Of a stretch of DNA of 64,000 bases, positions 8,545 to 16,539 are shown piece by piece. The stretch lies in the IMG/VR virus record IMGVR_UViG_3300012936_000001, positions 1 through 64,000 of that record. One strand, given 5' to 3'. The translations under genes and the position numbers were made by a program. The notes under the pieces are model-generated. The model was given only the letters and a program-made list of their open reading frames with translations. It was not told the origin of the DNA and made no database searches. Numbering within the stretch: the first letter of the stretch is position 1; each line of letters starts with the position of its first letter. This DNA is from a virus.

Positions 8545-9576
8545 ATGAAAACTGCTCTAATTACCGGGATCACAGGTCAAGATGGATCTTATCTATGTGA
8601 TCTCCTACTTTCAAAAGGATATAGAGTCATTGGAATAAAAAGAAGGACCAGTATATTGTCAACCAATAGAATAGACAAAAATTTTACTGACCCAAATCTT
8701 ATAATTCACTATGGCTCCTTGCATGAATCAAGTTGGATGTATAGGCTATTGTCCGAGTATAAACCAGATGAAATATATAACTTGGCTGCGCAAAGCCACG
8801 TAAAAGTTTCTTTCGAGTGTCCGCTAGAGACAGTTGACATTGTTGCAAACGGTACCCTAAGGCTATTGGAGGCGGTCCGCCAAGTATGCCCAACTGCAAA
8901 ATTCTATCAGGCTTCTTCTTCAGAAATGTTTGGCGATAATCCAGAGAATCCTCAAAATGAATCAACCGTATTGATGCCAGCGTCTCCATATGCATGTGCA
9001 AAAGTCTTTTCACATAATCTAATAAGAAATTATAGAAAGTCGTATGGTATGTTCTGTTGCTCCGGAATATTATTTAATCATGAGTCTCCGAGAAGAGGTG
9101 AGACTTTTGTTACTAGGAAAATAACAACAGCGGCTGCAAGAATAAAACTCGGTCTACAAGACAAATTATACCTAGGTAACCTAGATGCCAAGCGTGATTG
9201 GGGTCACGCCAAGGATTATGTCAAAGCAATGTGGTTGATGTTGCAACAGGAGACCCCGGAAGATTTTGTAATTGCGACAGGAAAAACACATTCGGTAAGA
9301 GAATTTCTAGAACTGACTTTTAAGCATGCCGTGCTAGATATCGATAAATACGTAGAGATAGACTCTAGGTTATTTAGACCACATGAGGTACCGCTTTTGT
9401 TGGGAGACTCATCAAAGGCTAGAGAAAAATTAGGATGGGAACCTTATTACGATTTGCCAAAGCTAGTTACAGAAATGTATTCTTCAGATTTTAAGGAACA
9501 GTGTGCTGTTAAGATCGGACCAGATGGATTTGGTAGAATAGATCCTCTCGCTAGCTTGACAGAGCCAATATTTTAA
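8545..9576 (+). CDS. gmd: GDP-mannose 4,6-dehydratase
   Basis: A 343-aa enzyme converting GDP-D-mannose to GDP-4-keto-6-deoxy-D-mannose, the branch point for GDP-L-fucose, GDP-rhamnose, GDP-perosamine and GDP-colitose. The N-terminal [14 protein letters not shown] carries the cofactor-binding TGxxGxxG. The catalytic Ser/Glu region is SSSEMFG, and [12 protein letters not shown] holds the Y-x3-K pair. The Gmd-specific [18 protein letters not shown] is intact. Length matches bacterial Gmd (about 340-370). It is separated by 9 bases from the small ORF upstream. Together with the Fcl/ColC-type and ColD-like genes it completes a GDP-deoxysugar route from host GDP-mannose. Confidence 0.93.
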   Translation: MKTALITGITGQDGSYLCDLLLSKGYRVIGIKRRTSILSTNRIDKNFTDPNLIIHYGSLHESSWMYRLLSEYKPDEIYNLAAQSHVKVSFECPLETVDIVANGTLRLLEAVRQVCPTAKFYQASSSEMFGDNPENPQNESTVLMPASPYACAKVFSHNLIRNYRKSYGMFCCSGILFNHESPRRGETFVTRKITTAAARIKLGLQDKLYLGNLDAKRDWGHAKDYVKAMWLMLQQETPEDFVIATGKTHSVREFLELTFKHAVLDIDKYVEIDSRLFRPHEVPLLLGDSSKAREKLGWEPYYDLPKLVTEMYSSDFKEQCAVKIGPDGFGRIDPLASLTEPIF

Positions 9577-9618
9577 CATAAAGACACACTGATGTATGAT
9601 TATCAACAAGAGGTGAGA

Positions 9619-10461
9619 ATGAATGATTTTCCTACCGGGAAACCCCATGTTTCCTATTCAGAAATAAAAAATTGGAAAGAATGTTCATATAGGCACAAAC
9701 TACTCTACGTTGATGGTCTACAAGAATATAACCCAAGTCCTTATGCTGATTTCGGTACAGCGCTACATAATGCAATAGAATTGTTTTTGAAAACAAAAAA
9801 AATGGATATAGAAAAGTGTTTAAGCGAGATTGACAATGCTTGGAAGACCAATCTCTATGAAGGGCCAGAATACTTAGAAAAGATGAAAGATCACTCTTGG
9901 TACAAGAATGAACCTGTGGAAACATGGAAATCATACGCAAAAACTATTCTAGAAAGTTTTCCAAGCTGGATAGATAATGAGTTTCTTGAGTGGGAACTAG
10001 TTGACGCGGAACATGAGTTATATGAAAAGATTCAAGGCGAATCTATATCATTCAAGGGTTTTGTTGATTGTATCATAAAAGCGAAGTCAAAAAGAGGAAA
10101 AGACCTTCTGTGGATTATCGATTGGAAAACAACTGGTAAATACGGATGGATTCCGAAGAAAAAAAGAGATTTCTTGACTACAGCTCAAGTTGGATTTTAC
10201 AAAAAATATATTTCAAAGAAACTAGAAATAGAAATGAAAGATATTCGGTGCGCTTACGTCTTCTTAAAAAGAGGCGCATTACCAGAAAAATGTATCGAAT
10301 CCTTTACAGTTTCTGTTGGACCTAAATTCCTAGAAAAAATAGACAAGTTATTGAATTCTATGATAAAATCGGTCAGAAAAGGCATGGCTCTTAAAAACTA
10401 TAGTTCGTGTAAGTTCTGTCCATTTACAAATACGGAGCATTGCAGTGGCAAAGGATGGTAA
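9619..10461 (+). CDS. PD-(D/E)XK nuclease with Fe-S cysteines (Cas4/AddB-like)
   Basis: A 280-aa RecB-family nuclease. Seen in order: C22 in the N-terminal helix (WKECSYRHK), H50 in DFGTALHNAIE, D150 in FKGFVDCII, the D168-x-K170 pair in IIDWKTTGK, Q190 in the QVGFY motif, and C264, C267 and C275 in SCKFCPFTNTEHC. One N-terminal and three C-terminal Cys match the iron-sulfur staple of AddB and Cas4 exonucleases. ATG 9619 follows AAGAGGTGAGA and is preferred over ATG 9592. It probably processes DNA ends during phage recombination or host DNA degradation. Its place inside a glycan operon is odd. No CRISPR array or cas1/cas2 is nearby. Confidence 0.78.
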   Translation: MNDFPTGKPHVSYSEIKNWKECSYRHKLLYVDGLQEYNPSPYADFGTALHNAIELFLKTKKMDIEKCLSEIDNAWKTNLYEGPEYLEKMKDHSWYKNEPVETWKSYAKTILESFPSWIDNEFLEWELVDAEHELYEKIQGESISFKGFVDCIIKAKSKRGKDLLWIIDWKTTGKYGWIPKKKRDFLTTAQVGFYKKYISKKLEIEMKDIRCAYVFLKRGALPEKCIESFTVSVGPKFLEKIDKLLNSMIKSVRKGMALKNYSSCKFCPFTNTEHCSGKGW

Positions 10462-11701
10462 GAAAAAAATAATAGTTTTGTCCGATCACGCGTTGAGTAC
10501 ATCAGGCGTCGGCACACAAACAAGACATCTTATAAATGGCCTTTTAGAGAAAGGGTGCTGGACTTTTAGGCAGCTCGGCGCAGCTGTCAAGCATGATAAC
10601 TATGATACAGTCGTAGTTAATCCAGACTTTATCATAAAGCCAGTTGATGGTTTTGGAAACCCGGAAATGATTAGAGTCATTCTTGCAACCGAAAAGCCGG
10701 ATGCCATACTGATCTTTACTGATCCCAGGTTTTTTACCTGGTTGTTTGAGATAGAAGACGAAATACACCAGACATGTCCTATATTTTGGTGGCATGTATG
10801 GGACAATAAACCATATCCAGATTTCAATGATCGATACTATAAAGCAACTGACTTGATTAATTGCCACTCTCATCACACGTATATGCAAATAGTAGAAAAA
10901 TATCCCAAAAAGACAAATTTTATTCCCCATGCACTACCAGATAATGTTTTTTTCGAAATCGATGAACAGCAAAAGAAAAACATTAAGAGACAAATCTTAG
11001 GTTCTGACAGAATAGATCACTTTGTCGGCTTCTGGATGAATAGAAATGCAAAAAGAAAAAGGCCAGGCGATTTGTTGTGGGCTTGGAAGATTTTCATAGA
11101 CAAATTAGAGGAATCTACAGGAAATAAAAAAGCGACGTTACTTCTTCATACTGATCCGCTAGACCGAGAAGGTCCTAATCTATATTCTATAATTGAAAAA
11201 CTGGAAATCAAAGATAGTGTTGTTTTCTCAAAAGAAAGAGTCTCTTTCGATGTCGTAAATGCAATGCATAATATTGCTGATTTTACAATAAATGTTTCTA
11301 ATGCAGAAGGATTTGGTCTTTCCACTCTGGAAGCCATGCAGACTGGTACTCCGATTATTGCCCCTAAAACAGGCGGTCAAACAAGACAGGTTGTGGATCA
11401 TAGAGATGGTTCTGAAAATGGATTTGCACTACCAATAGAGCTTCAGACGCTAGTTGGAAGCCAAAATGTGCCTTATATTTTTGAAGATTATTGCTCTACC
11501 GGTACAATCGCAAATGCAATTTGGTCTATGTATGAGCTTGGTCCGGACGGAAGAAAGCAACTAGGTCAAAAAGCAAAAGAGTATGTCAGATCTGAATTTT
11601 CTTACCAAAAAACTATTGATCTTTGGCATGAAACTATGCTAGAAAAAATAAAAAATTGGAAAAAATCTTACGAAAGATATATTATTAAGGAAATAAAATG
11701 A
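10445..11701 (+). CDS. GT4 family glycosyltransferase
   Basis: A 418-aa GT-B glycosyltransferase. The N-terminal part has SDHALSTSGVGTQTRHL, the acceptor-side Gly loop. The C-terminal domain has the donor signature NAEGFGLSTLEAMQTGTPIIAPKTGG (E-x7-E region). Translation starts at GTG 10445, overlapping the nuclease gene by 17 bases; no in-frame ATG is close. It ends in an ATGA overlap with the next GT4 gene, and the pair likely works on the same glycan. The donor sugar is unknown. Confidence 0.8.
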   Translation: MAKDGKKKIIVLSDHALSTSGVGTQTRHLINGLLEKGCWTFRQLGAAVKHDNYDTVVVNPDFIIKPVDGFGNPEMIRVILATEKPDAILIFTDPRFFTWLFEIEDEIHQTCPIFWWHVWDNKPYPDFNDRYYKATDLINCHSHHTYMQIVEKYPKKTNFIPHALPDNVFFEIDEQQKKNIKRQILGSDRIDHFVGFWMNRNAKRKRPGDLLWAWKIFIDKLEESTGNKKATLLLHTDPLDREGPNLYSIIEKLEIKDSVVFSKERVSFDVVNAMHNIADFTINVSNAEGFGLSTLEAMQTGTPIIAPKTGGQTRQVVDHRDGSENGFALPIELQTLVGSQNVPYIFEDYCSTGTIANAIWSMYELGPDGRKQLGQKAKEYVRSEFSYQKTIDLWHETMLEKIKNWKKSYERYIIKEIK

Positions 11702-12855
11702 AAAATGTTTTTATTAGAGGGCCATTGCTCACTCAATCTGGGTACGGTGTTCATTCACGGCAAATTTTTAAGTGGGCGAAATCAAAAGGCTATAATATCA
11801 CCGTACAATTACTTCCATGGGGAATTACGCCATGGTATACTTCCGGAGAAGAACTAGATGGTCTTATTGGCGAAATTATGATGTGTTCAAAGCCGCCTGT
11901 TCAAAAGCCTGATTTGTCCATCCAGATTCAGTTACCGCATGAGTGGGATCCAAGTATAGGAATAAAAAATATCGGCGTCACAGCCGGAATTGAGGCAACT
12001 TCTTGTAATCTGGAATGGATCTCTGCATGCGATAATATGGATCTAGTAATTACACCATCTAAGTTTGCGCAAGACACTCTAGTACAGTCGGGATTAAGTC
12101 CTGAAAAAATAACAGTCATCCCGGAGTCTTTTCCGCAGTGTTTTTTTGAAAAAGAATTACCTGAATTTGAGCTAAATTTGCCTACCGATTTTAATTTTTT
12201 AATTCTAGGACAAATTACTGGAGATCCAGATTGCGATAGAAAAAGAACTATAGAAACTATTGCAAATTTTCTTAATGCATTTAGAGGAGACCCAACAGTT
12301 GGTCTAATTGTAAAAACAAATATGGGCAAAAATTGTTCCATAGATCGCGAAATTACCGAACATTCATTAAGAAATTTTATAAAAACACAAAATCTAAGCA
12401 AAATAGATCCAAAGGTGTATTTATTACATGGTTATCTCCATGAGCGAGAGATCTGTGCGTTATACCGGAGCAAGAATATCAAAGCCCTTATTAGTGGAAC
12501 TAGAGGAGAAGGCTTTGGACTGCCTTTATTGGAGGCGGCTGCCTGTGATTTACCGGTCATCGCAACCGGTTATTCGGCACACACCGAGTTTCTAAATTTA
12601 GGAAAATGGATAAAAATCAATTCGAGTTTGCAACAAATCCCAGATCGAAAAGCAGATGGAAAAATATGGGTAAAAGGCTCAAAATGGGCCAATATAGACT
12701 CCAATGATTTTATTGACAAGATAAAAAAGTTTAAGAAAAAAGGCACATCCATTCCTAACGAATGGGCAAAAAATTTAGGAAGTAAAATCAGAGACAAATA
12801 CTCTGAAAAATCTATTTTTTGTATCTATGATCAAAAATTAGGTGTTTTTTTATGA
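11698..12855 (+). CDS. GT4 family glycosyltransferase
   Basis: A 385-aa GT-B transferase. The N-terminus shows IRGPLLTQSGYGVHSRQ, the acceptor-side loop. The donor site is GTRGEGFGLPLLEAAACDLPVIA, with the two Glu of the E-x7-E motif present. It follows the previous GT4 gene by an ATGA overlap and is the last sugar gene before the sigma-factor/baseplate block, with which it also overlaps, so transcription may read from the glycan operon into structural genes. The substrate is unknown. Confidence 0.8.
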   Translation: MKNVFIRGPLLTQSGYGVHSRQIFKWAKSKGYNITVQLLPWGITPWYTSGEELDGLIGEIMMCSKPPVQKPDLSIQIQLPHEWDPSIGIKNIGVTAGIEATSCNLEWISACDNMDLVITPSKFAQDTLVQSGLSPEKITVIPESFPQCFFEKELPEFELNLPTDFNFLILGQITGDPDCDRKRTIETIANFLNAFRGDPTVGLIVKTNMGKNCSIDREITEHSLRNFIKTQNLSKIDPKVYLLHGYLHEREICALYRSKNIKALISGTRGEGFGLPLLEAAACDLPVIATGYSAHTEFLNLGKWIKINSSLQQIPDRKADGKIWVKGSKWANIDSNDFIDKIKKFKKKGTSIPNEWAKNLGSKIRDKYSEKSIFCIYDQKLGVFL

Positions 12856-13145
12856 TTTTATCGTTAGTAATATGTTTTTTAACATTAGCGTTGGCAGTTT
12901 CGTTATATTATAACTACAAGTTTGCAACAACAATAATAAAATTTGAAGACAGCATATCGGATGCTCTCGATATACTGGATGAAAGATACGCAAGTATATC
13001 AAAAGTGTTAGAAATACCACTTTTTTATGACTCTCCACAAATTAGACAAGTCGTAAAAGATATGCAAGTATCTCGAGATTCTATACTAAGAGCTGCTAAT
13101 GAAATATCAAACGATAACGTTGTCGAGGAGTCCAACAATGCCTAA
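12852..13145 (+). CDS. small single-span membrane protein, unknown function
   Basis: A 97-aa protein whose first ~24 residues (MILSLVICFLTLALAVSLYY and onward) form one hydrophobic membrane span. The remainder is an acidic helical domain with the phrases LDERYASISKVLEIPLF and SPQIRQVVKDM. It overlaps the GT4 gene upstream (ATGA) and the sigma gene downstream by 8 bases. To my recollection similar short proteins occur beside gene 55 homologues in marine T4-like phages, but no function is known. It could be a holin-like or envelope-associated protein; nothing here proves that. Confidence 0.65.
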   Translation: MILSLVICFLTLALAVSLYYNYKFATTIIKFEDSISDALDILDERYASISKVLEIPLFYDSPQIRQVVKDMQVSRDSILRAANEISNDNVVEESNNA

Positions 13146-13875
13146 AATGGTAAAAAAAAGAGTCAAGATCAAGCGTCCTAGCTCAGGAAAAAAGCCGTAT
13201 TTTACAAAAGATACTCAAGAAGCAATCGAAAGTTTCTGTAAGTCTGATTGCTACGACTTTCGTAACAAGGTGTATAATCAGTCTATAAAGCCAGCGCTGG
13301 AAAAATTAGCTGAAAACTTAATTTTTATCTATGGATTCCACAAACAATTTGACGATATCGACCTATTAAAGCACAATTGCGTTATAAACCTATATGAAAC
13401 ATTGCACAAATTTGATCACACAAGAAACAAAAAAGCTTTTTCTTATTTTAATGTCGTCGGGAAACACTGGTTAATAGTACAGGCTAGAAAAGCCAAAAAA
13501 TATAAAGATAGAAATATTTCTATAAATTCTGGCGATGAAAATTTTAATTTTGAATCGTTATTATTAAAAGCTGGTAAAGAAATAAAAATGCCAGATTACA
13601 ATATGATTGTAGAACAAAACAAAACAACAACTACGGATATGCTCTTTGCAATTCGAAAAAAAGTAAAATCAGATGCAGAGATACGATGTATAGAGGCAAT
13701 TATCAAGATTTTTGAATCCGTCGATGAGTTAGACTTTTTGAACAAACGCGCAATTTTTGTATACGTAAGAGAAATATCGGGCCTCAATTCCAAACAATTG
13801 TCGACATGTATGAGTTCCATCAGGCGAATATATAGAGACATAGCTGGACCTGGAAAGGAGTTTGACATACTATGA
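13138..13875 (+). CDS. gp55: gp55-like late-transcription sigma factor
   Basis: A 245-aa protein resembling the gp55 late sigma factor of T4-like phages. The key stretch is a region-2-like segment: FDDIDLLKHN near residues 71-80, then LYETLHKFD near 85-93 and FSYFNVVGKHWLIVQARK near 101-118. This corresponds to the core-binding and -10-reading part of sigma70 proteins. A basic N-terminal tail (residues 1-20) and a C-terminal extension make it longer than T4 gp55 (185 aa). The start at ATG 13138 follows GAGGAG; the frame open to 13099 is inside the previous gene. It should direct host RNA polymerase to late promoters, for which a candidate motif (NATAHTTA) is annotated elsewhere in this window. 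Confidence 0.75.
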   Translation: MPKMVKKRVKIKRPSSGKKPYFTKDTQEAIESFCKSDCYDFRNKVYNQSIKPALEKLAENLIFIYGFHKQFDDIDLLKHNCVINLYETLHKFDHTRNKKAFSYFNVVGKHWLIVQARKAKKYKDRNISINSGDENFNFESLLLKAGKEIKMPDYNMIVEQNKTTTTDMLFAIRKKVKSDAEIRCIEAIIKIFESVDELDFLNKRAIFVYVREISGLNSKQLSTCMSSIRRIYRDIAGPGKEFDIL

Positions 13876-14213
13876 CAACAAACGACGACATACAAAAGAA
13901 AGTAGAGGCTTTTTCTGAACTTCTAGACTCGATTACCAATCTTGAAACTAAGAAAAAACAATTATGGAAAGAGATATACGAGAATGCCTTTGTGGACCGC
14001 ATGAACGCATACACGCTTTTCACGGATGCATATACTAGCATGACAGGGAATGCCAATGACCACGTACAACTGGGATCACTTATGGCAAAATATATTGAAA
14101 GAATGAACAAAGCGAATGATCAATTAATAAAATTAGCAGAAATTATTTCCAGGGAAGAAGAAAAAGAATCTAAAATTAATCCGGATGATCTTTTCAAGGA
14201 GATTTCTGGATGA
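13872..14213 (+). CDS. coiled-coil protein between sigma factor and baseplate genes
   Basis: A 113-aa, almost wholly helical protein with heptad-like runs (VEAFSELLDSITNLETKKKQ and IERMNKANDQLIKLAEII). It is coupled at both ends by ATGA overlaps, to the sigma gene upstream and the baseplate gene downstream. No catalytic motif, membrane span or Cys is visible. Position suggests a small baseplate or assembly protein, or a partner of the sigma factor, but I do not recognise the family. Confidence 0.6.
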   Translation: MTTNDDIQKKVEAFSELLDSITNLETKKKQLWKEIYENAFVDRMNAYTLFTDAYTSMTGNANDHVQLGSLMAKYIERMNKANDQLIKLAEIISREEEKESKINPDDLFKEISG

Positions 14214-15709
14214 GCGATGCTTCGAATGCAGCAACTGGACTGACCCTTGATGCCAGGGTAGAATATAACCATACCAGAATACAAGAATTAAGTTTCAAAA
14301 ATACATTTAGAAGGGGAATCTGTGTTGACGTAATTACGGATCCTAATAATTACGATTTAGAAATTTTTGCAACCATAGAATCAGAAAAAGCAGAAGAACC
14401 CGCGGAAATAGCTGACAATTCTTTATATGACGTGCTTTCTCGCATCAACATCCCTCGCAATACTGTAATATACACAGAAACAGAGACAAAGAGTGACGAC
14501 TTGAAATTTGCCATGCCGTTTTTTCCGGAACATTTAATGATGCCAATTAAACCTGGAGAATCAATATGGTATTTTACTTTAGATGAAGCATCTTACTGGC
14601 TTACAAGAGCTTCGGGCGATTCAATATCCGAAGATGTAAATTATTCTCATTTTGATAGAAAATTTCTTTCTTCGGATCAAGAACCTCAAAACGCTGCCGA
14701 AACTGCAGATAACCAAGAAGAAGAACCAGACCCACCAGGATTTAACGATGGAAATGAAGACGAAGATGGAAAGTCTTTATTGAATCTAACATATGAAAAA
14801 ATAATAAAAGGAACTTGGAAAAATAGCGAATCAGAAAATATAAAGTTGCGGTTTGAACCCGTGCCAGTGTATAGAAAACTACCCGGAGACTTAGTATTAC
14901 AAGGTTCCAATAATTCAGCCATAGTATTAGGGCAAGAAAGAATAACAGATACACAAGAAGATTCGAGTGTTTCTTCTTCTGAATATGCATTTCAGTCACA
15001 AGGAATGATTGATATAGTAGTAGGAAGAGGAAATAAATTTCCGACGTCGGAAATAGAAAACGAGTTAGGGTTTTTAGAAAGAGACAAAACATCTGAGGCT
15101 GTCGACGTTCAACCAACCTGTGAGGGAGATCCTCATATTTCTGATTCATCTAGAATTATTTTATCACAAGTAGAACCAATTGCATTTTTGTTCCCAGAAG
15201 ATAGACATACAGTTTTCGGAGAGAAAGAGCCAAAAGAAACACCGGAAGCTTCTGTTAATATTATATCAGATCATATAAAAATATATTCTAGGTATGACAC
15301 GGAAAGAGAAGAAGAAGTACAAGGCACAATACAGCTTATCAGACAGGGAAAAGACAAAAGCCAAGGTTCTTCAATTATCCTAGGTCATGACGGAATAATT
15401 CAAATGTCTGGTGAAAAAATATTTATTGGAAAGTCCAAAACAGACGGCGGTTCTTTTCCAAGCTCAGGCTCTGAGCTTGGACCGGATAATTCACAGCCAT
15501 ATATTCTTTACAACGAACTAAAACAATTATTAGAAAGATTAATTTCTGATATAGAAAGCTTTTGCAACCAAGCTCAGGCCCAAGTAGGAGTTCCTCCTGG
15601 CGCTCCCCTCGCGCCTTTATCTACAGCAGCTGTAACACTAAGTACAAATTTAAAACAAAGAAAAAATGAAATTACAAAAATAGCGTCAAAAAGAATATTT
15701 GGAGAGTAA
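14210..15709 (+). CDS. baseplate hub/spike-type structural protein (putative gp5-like)
   Basis: A 499-aa protein placed directly before the small 15711 gene and the gp25/gp6 baseplate genes. The N-terminal third ends in a conserved-looking PFFPEHLMMPIKPGESIWYF (residues ~103-122), like the OB-fold of tail-spike hub proteins. An acidic, Pro/Glu/Asp-rich linker follows near residues 160-185. The middle is beta-rich (LPGDLVLQGSNNSAIVLGQ), and the C-terminus is helical with a Pro/Ala-rich segment. No lysozyme active site is evident, unlike T4 gp5. The hub/spike role is inferred from context and the OB-like motif. Confidence 0.5.
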   Translation: MSDASNAATGLTLDARVEYNHTRIQELSFKNTFRRGICVDVITDPNNYDLEIFATIESEKAEEPAEIADNSLYDVLSRINIPRNTVIYTETETKSDDLKFAMPFFPEHLMMPIKPGESIWYFTLDEASYWLTRASGDSISEDVNYSHFDRKFLSSDQEPQNAAETADNQEEEPDPPGFNDGNEDEDGKSLLNLTYEKIIKGTWKNSESENIKLRFEPVPVYRKLPGDLVLQGSNNSAIVLGQERITDTQEDSSVSSSEYAFQSQGMIDIVVGRGNKFPTSEIENELGFLERDKTSEAVDVQPTCEGDPHISDSSRIILSQVEPIAFLFPEDRHTVFGEKEPKETPEASVNIISDHIKIYSRYDTEREEEVQGTIQLIRQGKDKSQGSSIILGHDGIIQMSGEKIFIGKSKTDGGSFPSSGSELGPDNSQPYILYNELKQLLERLISDIESFCNQAQAQVGVPPGAPLAPLSTAAVTLSTNLKQRKNEITKIASKRIFGE

Positions 15710-15710
15710 A

Positions 15711-16007
15711 ATGGCAAAAGACGATGAAAAACCAAAATCATTAGAAAAGGCAAAGCCATTTTTGTTGCTAGCTATTCAAGATGCTTTTGCTGCACAATTA
15801 AAGTTATTTGAGGAAGCGGAAAATCCCTCGGACGTCACTCCGGAAAACGCTATATTAGTACTTGCCGAAGGTTTATCATCTGCAATACATGAATATGTTA
15901 CTAGTGCATCCGTGATAGTCGAAGAAGGTATAGAAGTTTCTACCGAAGGTTCCGAAACGGCTCAAAAAGGCACAACTACTTCTCCAGGTACAGGTAATTT
16001 GACGTAA
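15711..16007 (+). CDS. small structural protein upstream of gp25
   Basis: A 98-aa protein beginning at ATG 15711, just after the stop of the preceding gene and with its ribosome site (GGAGAG) inside it. The N-terminal half is helical (KPFLLLAIQDAFAAQLKLFEEAE). The C-terminal tail is Thr/Ser/Gly-rich and looks unstructured. Its place between the putative hub and gp25 suggests a minor baseplate component. No family recognised. Confidence 0.55.
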   Translation: MAKDDEKPKSLEKAKPFLLLAIQDAFAAQLKLFEEAENPSDVTPENAILVLAEGLSSAIHEYVTSASVIVEEGIEVSTEGSETAQKGTTTSPGTGNLT

Positions 16008-16020
16008 TTTTTCTCTAATG

Positions 16021-16028
16021 GATATTTA
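16021..16028 (+). promoter_or_regulatory. candidate late promoter octamer before gp25
   Basis: GATATTTA in a 39-base gap, ending 18 bases before the gp25 ATG. It fits the shared pattern NATAHTTA found before nine genes here and matches T4 late TATAAATA at six of eight positions. Promoter activity is inferred. Confidence 0.4.
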
Positions 16029-16046
16029 TCTTCAAGGAGATATCAA

Positions 16047-16538
16047 ATGGCAAAGGTCAGAGAAAGAAAAGTATATTCTTTTAAGTCTGTTGGGGAAAAA
16101 CAGGAAGAATTCGAAGCAAAAATAAAAGGCAGGCTTGCAACAGATAAGCCTCCTATAGGAATTAAGACTCCGTTAGAGCTTGGCGAACAATCTTTGTTCA
16201 AAATGCACACAGACTTAGGTAAAAATATTTCTGATAACCTAAGAAACCTGATTCTTACAAATCATGGCGAAAGATTAGGCATGTATGACTTTGGTGCAAA
16301 CCTACTTCCTTTGTCTATGGAATTTGGAACAGAAAATTTTGATTCTGCTGCCATCCAGAGAATATCCCGAGCCGTTCGGAGATACATGCCATTTATAGAT
16401 TTGGGTACTTTTGAGTCTTTTTCTGAAAGGACCGATAATAAAGTTGTTGCGAAAGCAGGTATTCGGATAACGTATACTATACCCAACATAGATAACAATC
16501 CAAGAATGTTGGAAGTAATAATATATTCCGGAGCATAA
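16047..16538 (+). CDS. gp25: gp25-like baseplate wedge protein
   Basis: A 163-aa member of the GPW/gp25 family, the small wedge subunit of contractile-tail baseplates that helps nucleate sheath assembly. The family core is seen as NLRNLILTNHGERLGMYDFGANLLPL followed by a C-terminal beta region (RITYTIPNIDN). The length is a little above T4 gp25 (132 aa) because of a basic N-terminal extension. An AAGGAG ribosome site precedes ATG 16047, and an octamer GATATTTA at 16021 may be its late promoter. Only one base separates it from gp6 downstream. Confidence 0.88.
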   Translation: MAKVRERKVYSFKSVGEKQEEFEAKIKGRLATDKPPIGIKTPLELGEQSLFKMHTDLGKNISDNLRNLILTNHGERLGMYDFGANLLPLSMEFGTENFDSAAIQRISRAVRRYMPFIDLGTFESFSERTDNKVVAKAGIRITYTIPNIDNNPRMLEVIIYSGA

Positions 16539-16539
16539 A

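Noticed and set aside
9619-10461. Possible CRISPR-Cas remnant because of the Cas4-like nuclease
   Set aside because: No repeat-spacer array and no cas1 or cas2 were seen; the protein fits general phage recombination nucleases.
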